NCBI GenBank assembly: GCA_022478985.1
Contig: JAKSZP010017468.1
Span: 22,289 to 86,288 of the forward strand
Direction of reading: 5' to 3'
Origin: Massospora cicadina
Taxonomy: Eukaryota > Entomophthoromycota > Entomophthoromycetes > Entomophthorales > Entomophthoraceae
DNA length: 64,000 nt
The notes beneath the pieces were generated by a model that saw only the letters and a list, made by a program, of their open reading frames with translations, was not told the origin of the DNA and did not search any database. Shown piece after piece: positions 56,534 through 64,000 of the stretch. The first letter of the stretch is position 1; each line of letters begins with the position of its first letter. Position numbers and translations under genes: made by a program.

Positions 56534-57019
56534 TCAATAAAACTGTATATTCATAAGGTCAGCTTTCTGTTGGGCCATCTTGGTAGCACCCCCAAACAGC
56601 TGGATAACAATCACTTTGACTTGTTCATAGGATATAAAGCTATTTGGAAGATAGCAGGTAACTTGATCAGCGCTTTCCATGTCTAACGCAGACAGCAACA
56701 GTTTTGCTTTTTGTTGATCAGTAGCCCATTCCACAGCGAATTCTAAATGCTTAAAGTAACCTTGTAGGTTCCCACCACGACTGAAAGGATGTAATTTTTT
56801 GATATGAACGAATTCACTTTGCTCTAAGTTCCTGCTGCAAGGAGCAGGCAAATTGGTTTTGGAGTGACTATGGGAACCATCCCTTTGTGCGTTATCATAT
56901 AGCCAGCTGGAGGGACTCAAATCCATCAAAAAGGACTCAGATGAAGTGGTGTCATGTGGGGGGTCCATCATACTGCCTGAGGGATATTCATTTGCTAATA
57001 CATAGCATTCTTCCCCCAA
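56534..57019 (-). pseudogene. Gypsy-3 Gag capsid region
   Basis: A 161-codon run. FSRGGNLQGYFKHLEFAVEW, ATDQQKAKLLLSALDMESAD and QVKVIVIQLFGGATKMAQQK follow the capsid pattern of Ty3/Gypsy Gag (F-x-G, a W-x-x-D-x-x-K step and a late helical part). It lies upstream of the zinc knuckle. Confidence 0.75.
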
Positions 57020-57479
57020 ATCGCCACTAACTGCACCATTCCCCCAGCTTCAGCACGCCTCACAAACTGTTCATTAATCAAATGCTCCGCTTTCACCAAA
57101 TAGCATTTACACCATCCATCCTGAAATTCCTGTTGCAGCATTTCATAATGATGTTGCAACTCCTGGTGGAATTCCCTCTCAACATTCAGTTTTTGTTACA
57201 TGGAATTTAATCATGAAAGAACTTCTTCAATTATGTTCTGCAGATGGGTTTGCTGCCAGCTAGCATTATACGCTTGTTGATTTGCATCATTTATTTGGTT
57301 AATGAGGGAGGCTTGTTCCTGTACCAATTCCTCATTGGCCCATTGAAGGGTATCAAGGCGCCCTTTCATGGCCGCATACTCTCTTGTCTCACCAATTGGA
57401 AGAGGGAAGGCTTGTAGGCGCTCAGCCTGACTGATAACTTCCAGTTGTGTAACCCAATGAATAAGTTGGAGATATTTGG

Positions 57480-58272
57480 GAGATGTTGACTAAAGGACAA
57501 GCGCATTATCAGCCACTTGCTGGGTACTCCATTTGATGCGAAGTTGGGTTAATTCAGCTGATAGCAAGCTGACTCGGTCTGCCACTTGCCATTCCATCAG
57601 GGTCATTTTTTCTTTGAGCTGGGCAATCTTGGCTTTGAGAGCTTCCACCCATTCAGTTAGCTCCATCATAAAGCGCTCAGTATTATTCCCCAATGTCATG
57701 ACCTCCTAAATACATTCCGTCAAAAGGCCATGCTGCTCCAGCAGTTCTCTTATTACTTGAGGTAATTCTAAATTTAACTGTGGTACCAGAATGTCCAATC
57801 ATCAGCGGACATCCCCAACACGATGATCCATTTGTGGCAACGCCCCTTGTACTTCCAAAAATGAATGATTGAGGCAGTTGAGCAGAATGTGAGTATTGTG
57901 CTGCTGTGCTTGCACAAACTGTAAAACATCTCCAATTTCAATATTATGGCGAGCCAGCATGCATAGTAGCTGGCAAATAGAAGGTTGCACGTAAGTGAAT
58001 TGATATTCCTCAATTCTGTGGGTACTGAGGCGGTGAGCCAACCCTGATGTAGTCACATCCAGATAAGACATGTACAGAGCATAGCAATTTTCTTGGTCGC
58101 GTTGCTTATAGGATAAACTCAGGGCGTTTTCCCCAGTCTCATCTTTGTATAGGCAATATCCACGCAACAGCCACTCTATAATATTCCTCAGTTGTTGGGG
58201 AGTCACATTTGTGGAGCATCCTTGTTGGTTGGTCATCAGCTCAGGGCAATTTCCTAATTGCAGATTGATCAT
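57480..58272 (-). pseudogene. Gypsy-3 Gag N-terminal region
   Basis: An open run of 156 codons (58272-57802; MINLQLGNCPELMTNQQGCS) starts about 190 bp inside the 5' LTR. It is followed by a coiled-coil frame (57699-57490; TEWVEALKAKIAQLKEKMTL). It has no known motif beyond helix propensity. It is probably the start of Gag, interrupted by stops. Confidence 0.55.
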
Positions 58273-58442
58273 AGCTCATCATCTCCCATAATGGTCACAG
58301 TAAATAATGTTGGTTTGTGGTTAGGTGCCTCCCAGGTTTCCTCAGCATACCGCGCCTGGAATCTGATAAAATTATGTCAGAACAGATGATGACTCATCAT
58401 TGTATTTTTATTGCTTGAAACGCTACAGTTGCCTAGTGGCCC

Positions 58443-58459
58443 CCTGTAGTGAGCACCAC
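58443..58459 (-). promoter_or_regulatory. Gypsy-3 primer-binding site
   Basis: On the minus strand the bases after the 5' LTR are GTGGTGCTCACTACAGG. TGG would pair with a tRNA CCA end one base from the LTR. The core GCTCACTACAG is shared with Gypsy-5. Confidence 0.6.
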
Positions 58460-58938
58460 TGTTAGTTCTCAGCGTCTAAGATCATTTCTGCTGAGTCAGT
58501 TTGCATAGGGTATTAGCCACTGAGCAACTAAATAGGACAAAATGAGGATTGCCAACTTCTTAATAAAACTCAATAAATTATGTATGGAGCTATCACCCCT
58601 TACCTCGACCTTTATTTTAATATAAATTGCAGACTTATCTGCACTCACATATCACCCATAAAAAAGACTACTCCTTTAATCTTCCGTGTGACTCTTTATA
58701 TCTCAGTTCCCAAGATGGATGCATCCTCAGCTTGGTAATCTTCTATTCTTTTTCCCTTTTTGAATTACTCTCATTCATATTGAATCTCAGCATAAATCCT
58801 CTTGATTCGCCAAATGGTTATCATTTTTGCTCAATTATAATTCATATATACTTTTTTGTAAATCTTGAGACTAATCTCAATCCCCTTTGATCCGCCGATA
58901 TGGGTAGCTTATCATTCAGTCATATCAACTTCCCAACA
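58460..58938 (-). repeat. Gypsy-3 5' LTR
   Basis: 479 bp, matching 51586-52063. In element orientation it begins TGTTGGGAAGTTGA and ends GAACTAACA. Confidence 0.93.
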
Positions 58939-58943
58939 ATGCC
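58939..58943. repeat. Gypsy-3 target-site duplication, right
   Basis: ATGCC, repeated at 51581-51585. Confidence 0.9.
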
Positions 58944-59054
58944 TCATCAAATTTTGACCTATTTGCATATAAGCTATGTTGAAAGGCTTATATATCATAG
59001 GGATCAACTATGCTTATTGACATAAGTGCTCCATAAGCTTCCTTATGGAATTTG

Positions 59055-60328
59055 TCATGGACATGGCAGATAAAATTGAGACTGGATTGCCAGTTGGGGT
59101 ATGTGAGCACCCAGAAGACAAACCAGAATGCCAAGCGCATTGCCATCTGAGCAACTTGATAAATGGGAGGGAGGGAAGCAAACAGAGGATGTCAGCTGGT
59201 GGCCGCTTTAACCATCAACCTGCCAAGCAACCAAATAATGGCCCTTGAGGGCCTGAGGATAAGGAATGGGGGACTCATCAGGTACAACATTGGGCCAGGA
59301 TTCACTGCGGGACTGCTAGTGATAGATTGGGTGGTGAGGTCACAATACCTCACCTAACAGGGACATATTATCCTACTTCATTGGCGCATCTTTCCGCCAA
59401 AGAGCACTGGAAATTGAGGTATCCCCAATAGGTCACACATGCAATATCCCCAAACAAAAAAGGTGGGAAGAAGAGTGGTAATTACGCCCAATAGGGCCCA
59501 GTTGTGACACAACCTGATAAACATGGTTTAGGGTTGCTGAGGCAGAAAATTATGGAAAATTTACTAAAAGTAAATTTTTGGTTAGGAATTGGTAGTTTAT
59601 TATAAAAAAAGATAAATAATTATCTGACAACCATATTATTGAGGGCCAGTTGCCTTTAGGCCTAGGGGCTTGGGGAATAGGTGGGAATGCATAATTGAAG
59701 GAGTTACAAACCCAACTGATTTTGGCAAAATGAACTCTCACTTTCTTGATGCTGAATCAACCTTCTGCTGGCCATCTAACTCTCGCTTGAGTTTAGCCAC
59801 TAAACATTTTCTCCCACCTTAATTTTTTTGGCTTGGCGTTGCTTCATTTAGCAGGTGACTGAAAGCTCTCAAGGCCAGGGCACATGGCCCTGTCCCACTG
59901 GGTATCAAATGGATTTACCACATTCAAACTAATTGGGTTTGATCCCCCAAATTATTTAGATCTTTCGACATATCAGTGCAACCCAAAATCACCGTTAAAG
60001 TTGGTCCCCAAATTTTTTTTGATTCTTTACTCCTTTGATGGACCCCAACTTAGTGTGGGGTGACGTTCTCACCATTACCCTTTGGCTGGCATCCTCTTTC
60101 CACCATGAACTCAACACATACTTTCCTAATTTGCTTAAGAAGCTCGTTCATGGATAAATAGGGTGGGAAAGGTGGGATCCTCAAAGGGTAGGTTATCACC
60201 CACCATTCATTATCACATGAGTGAGATCACCCTGGGTGATGAATGTACAGCCGCTTTTTTCAGACCCTTTTTTGTGCAAAATAGAAATCCTCACGGTCAA
60301 GGTGTAGGGGAAACCCCCCAGACTTACA
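59055..60328 (-). repeat. Gypsy-4 3' LTR
   Basis: In element orientation it begins TGTAAGTCTGGGGGGTTTCC, matching the Gypsy-1 LTR start, and ends CCATGTCCATGACA. It is about 270 bp longer than the 1.0-kb Gypsy-1 LTR, so it either contains an unrecognised insertion or represents a longer subfamily. The next bases outside are AATTC. Confidence 0.75.
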
Positions 60329-60339
60329 TTATCAAATCT

Positions 60340-60901
60340 TCTTTGAAGAGGGGGAGCACCACCACTGTGGAACTGGGCCAGGGTGATGTTTTTGTGGGCT
60401 TTTGGGAGCTTGATTGCCATCAGCAAGTTGATCTTATGGTAGGACTAGGAGCATCATGGTGGGAGGCGTGGAAGGCTCCAACCAGCTTGGAACAATTGGC
60501 GCAGTTTCAAGCACTGATTCAACTGTTTTTCTATTCTTGAAAACTTTCCAAGCCACCAGATATTAAGCTGAATAGTATGACCTCTGGGAAGCCAAGGTGG
60601 CGTTGACCTTGGCCTCCTCCAACCCTTTGATCATGATCAGCTCAGGTTACAATGGAATCGCCTTAAATGGGGACAACTGTGACACGTGAAACACAGGCTG
60701 TTGCTTCCAAAAGCCTGAGTCTTTAGGCGAAACGCCCCTTTGCCCAGGTCGACCTCCATCAGATGTGGCCCAGATCATTTGATTATGAATTTGAAGGAAG
60801 GCACCTGCATATGAAAGTGGCGCATATCCAGCATGACTTGTGACCCCCCATAATATTGTGCGCTGTGAAATGTTTCCAGTCTGTGAAACGCTTATAATCA
60901 C
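60340..60901 (-). pseudogene. Gypsy-4 chromodomain region
   Basis: PVFHVSQLSPFKAIPL near 60700-60650 is the usual linker (V-F-H-V-S-x-L). It is followed by a degenerate chromodomain in other frames. The last frame before the LTR contains LLMAIKLPKAHKNITLAQFH. Confidence 0.6.
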
Positions 60902-61850
60902 TGATAGCCTTGGTTAAGTGTTCCTGAACCAGAGACTGGGTGCTGCAAATATGGTAAGCATTTTAAGCTGCATCAGTACCTCAGGACAAAGTAACATGAC
61001 CACTTAGAATGAGAGGCTGTACCCCAGTGTTGCCTCATAGGGTAGAACCCTGTTAAAACATTTGTTCTGTTGTTATACGCAAACTGAGCAAGTGGAAGGT
61101 TGTCTTCCCAGGTGTCCTAAGCAGCTGTGGTGTAACGCCAGAGGTACTGCTTAAGAAATTGATTTATCTGCTCCGTTTGGCTTATTTGACTTAGATGGTA
61201 CACAGTTGAATGACATGGCATAATTTTAAAAATTGCGAGGAGTTTTTTTCAGAATTGCGCCATAAAATGAGACTTATGGTCATTTACAATTTCTTGCGGA
61301 AACCCAAACATTGATAATACGTGGTGCATGAAGAGCTTGGCCATCTCCTCAGAGGTAATGGCAGAGAACAGGGAATGAAAAGGGAGAATTTGGTGAAACA
61401 ATATAATACCACCATAACAGTGATAAACCCATCAGAGTTAGGAAGCTCAACAATAAAGTTGACGGACAATGAAGTCCACGGACTCTCTGCCTACTTCAGG
61501 GGGTGAAGAAGCCCATTTTTACCTGACCAGTCCAACTTGGCTCATGCACACATTACGCAATTTGCGATCCATGCTGGAATATCCTTGGACAGACCTATCA
61601 ATTGTACATCCATTTAACTATTTTGAGAAGATTTTGTTGCCTGGGTGCCTCACTGCAGGTGAGTCATGATGCATCTGTATAACTTTGTTGTAGAGGAGGT
61701 GCGGCATCCAAAAGCGCAACAAGAACTTAATGTGCTCCTCCTCAAGAAATAAAGGTCAGTTGGTGCATAGGAAGTGCAAACTGATCCAATAACTCCAGAA
61801 CCTCCACACAAGCCATCTGGGCTATCGAAACCCTTAAAATCAGAGGCGCT
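60902..61850 (-). pseudogene. Gypsy-4 integrase remnant
   Basis: The core is seen at 61469-61284: MSVNFIVELPNSDGFITVMV, then VLYCFTKFSLFIPC, where V-V-D-R-F-S-K is expected, so the catalytic D has become Y. Zinc-binding and C-terminal parts are scattered over other frames with stops. Confidence 0.65.
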
Positions 61851-61969
61851 TCAGGACCCAAATCTGCCACCAAAATTATGAGAGGGGCTATAGCTAAGAT
61901 TTGGGCTGGAGGGATAACTAGAATTGGCTCTTGATCATCCGCATCCACCAGACATAGCGCAGGATTGTG

Positions 61970-62420
61970 ACTCATAAAGTCAGGGAGCACATTTAATGCT
62001 CACTTCACAAATTTGTAATTACAAAGTGAATCTATAAAGGTCATGATACGTCCATGCTTGATGTTCACCAGCTTTTATTACTTACAAAAGTATAAGAGGG
62101 CTTGGTGATCCGTCTGCACAGTTACCTCATTTTGAGAGCCTTGAAGAAGGTACCACCAGTGGGTAAAATCCTACACAACAGTGGCTAAATCCTTATTATA
62201 AATGGCCCAGGTTTATCTGGAAGAGGCAAAATTGTGGGAAAAATAAGACACTGGGTGTTCCAGCCCATCATGCTCCTGCAGCAGAACTGCTCCCAATGCA
62301 GCGGATGAGGCCTCACATGATACAACAAATGGCTTGGTGGGGTCAGCATGCATAAGAGCCAGGGGAGACAAAAACATCTGCTTGATGGCCTCAAACGCTT
62401 GCTGGCACTCCTCTGTTCAG
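61970..62420 (-). pseudogene. Gypsy-4 RNase H remnant
   Basis: EAIKQMFLSPLALMHADPTK, PFVVSCEASSAALGAVLLQE, HDGLEHPVSYFSHNFASS, then SQNEVTVQTDHQALLYF. The pattern is that of Ty3/Gypsy RNase H, broken by stops. Confidence 0.72.
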
Positions 62421-62559
62421 TAAAAAAAGCATATTTTTCCTCGTTATGGGATGCAGTGGCACGGCAAGCTGTGAAAGGGCAGGGGAGAATTTTGAGAAAT
62501 ATGATGGTACCCAGTAAGCTCTACAAATGCTTCTGGATTGCGTGGGTAGGCCATTTGAG

Positions 62560-63420
62560 GATAGCTTTAAGCTTGCTAGGGTATGGTGTAGCCATCTTTC
62601 AGGACTATATTACTCAATAAGATAGTCTTGTTCATGGAAGAACTTGCATCTCAATGGCTTGAAATAAAGTCCTGCCTTGTGCAGAGCGGCCAGCACCGCC
62701 TCCAGGTCTTTCTTGTGCTCTTCAGGCGTGGGGAATGGATAAGATATTGATGATATATGCCGTCACATAGGTGAACCTAAGGTATCCCAGCACAACATCA
62801 ATCATCCACTGGAACATGGCTGGGAGCGTTTTCCAGGCCAAATAGCATCACTTAGAACTGGAATATGCCTCTCCTAGTCTGAATGGCGGTAAGTTATTCC
62901 TGGCCCTTGCCTACTCAAATTTGGGTAAAGACATTTGTAAGGTTGAGTTTAGAAAACAACCAGGATTTTGCAATTGCCTGGATGATCATCTTTTCAAGAG
63001 GGAGGGGATAGGGCTCGTGTACCATGATATTATTCAGATGACTGTAGTTAACGCAGGGACACAGCGTTTCACTAGTCTTGAGCAAAAACAATAGGTGAGG
63101 TATTAGGGGACATTACAAAAATACCCATTCCTTCTTGAGCATATCGTCCAACCATAATTCCAAAGTCTTGTCCTCCCCCACATTGTAAGGATACAACAGA
63201 CAGTTGATATTGATCATGGCTATTGTCAAGCAGAACACTAAATTGTATTTGGAGTGTGGCAGCAGACAAATAACTTTTCCAAATTAAATATATACCGTTA
63301 TGACACCAACTCTGGGAGAAAATCAGAGGGGAAGCCCATGGTAGAAGTGAGCGTAGTAATAGAGCTACAGTCCCCTGCCATAGTAAGAGTATCAATAAGG
63401 GGAAACTAGCCACCCACCTG
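62560..63420 (-). pseudogene. Gypsy-4 reverse transcriptase remnant
   Basis: QAIAKSWLFSKLNLTNVFTQ, then MLFGLENAPSMFQWMIDVVL and YVTAYIINILSIPHA. The catalytic sites D (in F-S-K-L-D-L) and Y-x-D-D read N and IIN, so it is inactive. Confidence 0.72.
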
Positions 63421-63437
63421 AGTATTTACAAAAGTCA

Positions 63438-63752
63438 TCATCTTTTAAGTCTAAATAAATCTTCACCTGCTGACGCCACCAGTCTACCCCCAGAATAAAG
63501 GGAATAGCATATTGAGAACCACCATAAATTGATCATATAAACTGATATGATGCACTGAGTAGGCACAGGCCATCTCACATTAAAGGATGACATTAGAGTA
63601 TAGGACGCTCCCAGCACCAACGCCCCTACATCCAAGTCCAACTCAAACTGCTGTACAAGCTTCAAACTTATGAAGTTTCCCACCGTTCCCATGTCAACCA
63701 AGGCCTCAAATGACACTTGGTGTGCACCCATCCGGATTTTTAATGATAACAA
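63438..63752 (-). pseudogene. Gypsy-4 protease
   Basis: An open run of 104 codons: MGAHQVSFEALVDMGTVGNF and ISLKLVQQFELDLDVGALVL. The retropepsin active site, normally ALVDSGATGNFI, reads ALVDMGTVGNFI. The catalytic aspartate is kept but the neighbouring S/T is M. Confidence 0.75.
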
Positions 63753-64000
63753 GAAATATAAAAATATTGTTCATTGGCAAGGGACCACAAAACTGCAAGT
63801 TGGGTGGTAATAATCACTGGGTCAGGCAAGGAAACTGGTTCATTAAGGAGTTGGAACCCAGAATGGGTAACTGTTTCACATTTCCTTGTAATGTGTGTCT
63901 CTCAACTGGGGAACCAATGAATTGACAACCATTTGCTCAGTTGCGGGAGGATTCTGTCCTCTGAGAGCAAAGTGGTCTCAGAACCACCATTTGGGATGGG

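Larger units (their letters stand above)
51586..58938 (-). mobile_element. Gypsy-3: complete Ty3/Gypsy retrotransposon
   Basis: 7353 bp with LTRs at both ends, TG...CA termini (TGTTAG...AACA on the plus strand) and a perfect 5-bp target duplication ATGCC at 51581-51585 and 58939-58943. The minus-strand order is 5' LTR (58460-58938), primer site, gag, zinc knuckle, protease, linker, RT, RNase H, integrase, polypurine tract (AAAGGGGGGG) and 3' LTR (51586-52063). No nested insertion is seen. Point mutations give stops in every domain, so it is structurally whole but inactive. Confidence 0.93.
59055..64000 (-). mobile_element. Gypsy-4: minus-strand Gypsy-1 relative, incomplete in the window
   Basis: A Ty3/Gypsy element of the Gypsy-1 family in opposite orientation, with its 3' LTR at 59055-60328 and pol above it. 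The 5' end lies beyond 64000. Protein and LTR sequence correspond to Gypsy-1 block for block but with considerable divergence. Confidence 0.8.

Overview
The window looks like a eukaryotic, most likely fungal, chromosome that is AT-rich and swollen by transposable elements. The case for a fungus rests on an intronless C-5 sterol desaturase (ERG3), an FG-repeat nucleoporin split by tiny 32-34 bp introns with GTAAG, CTAAC/TTAAC and TAG signals, chromodomain Ty3/Gypsy elements, L1-like LINEs, a Helitron and tRNA-derived SINEs. Species cannot be fixed from sequence alone. Only two host genes are convincing: ERG3 (2987-3886, minus) and the nucleoporin (47005-49332, plus). Both sit in islands that still contain many CpG dinucleotides, while the transposon blocks are visibly CpG-poor and full of stop codons.

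Layout. 1-2.2 kb: AT-rich intergenic DNA. 2.5-4.9 kb: a doubtful small ORF, ERG3, and a short SINE about 50 bp upstream of the ERG3 start codon. 4911-43520: one composite locus. A Gypsy family ('Gypsy-1') forms a tandem LTR-internal-LTR-internal-LTR array flanked by a perfect 5-bp target duplication GGATC. The second internal region is split by two further Gypsy elements: 'Gypsy-5' (13488-25824), which carries a LINE (19024-24253) with a perfect 19-bp target duplication, and 'Gypsy-2' (27293-41318), which carries a second LINE (about 29.9-36.06 kb) in its gag. Two of the three Gypsy-1 LTRs each hold one more insertion. Subtracting the nested pieces brings the LTRs back to about 1.0 kb each and the two internal regions to about 3.9 kb each, which supports the reconstruction.

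43.5-47.0 kb: intergenic DNA with a Helitron-like element (45010-46261) whose inner terminal hairpin copy was hit by a 279-bp SINE with a 16-bp target duplication. This SINE shares a 3' tail with the one near ERG3, although the tRNA-like heads differ. 47.0-49.3 kb: the nucleoporin, with an apparent one-base frameshift. 49.3-51.6 kb: intergenic DNA with a degenerate minisatellite. 51586-58938: 'Gypsy-3', a complete minus-strand element with two 478/479-bp LTRs and a perfect ATGCC target duplication. 59055-64000: 'Gypsy-4', a minus-strand relative of Gypsy-1 that runs off the window.

The most unusual content is inside the elements. Gypsy-2 has a dUTPase-like domain between protease and reverse transcriptase, a collagen-like Gly-X-Y stretch in gag, and a two-helix membrane ORF between pol and the 3' LTR. 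Gypsy-5 has a long antisense coding remnant between integrase and its 3' LTR. All element proteins are broken by stops or frameshifts. Element names are labels made up for this window.
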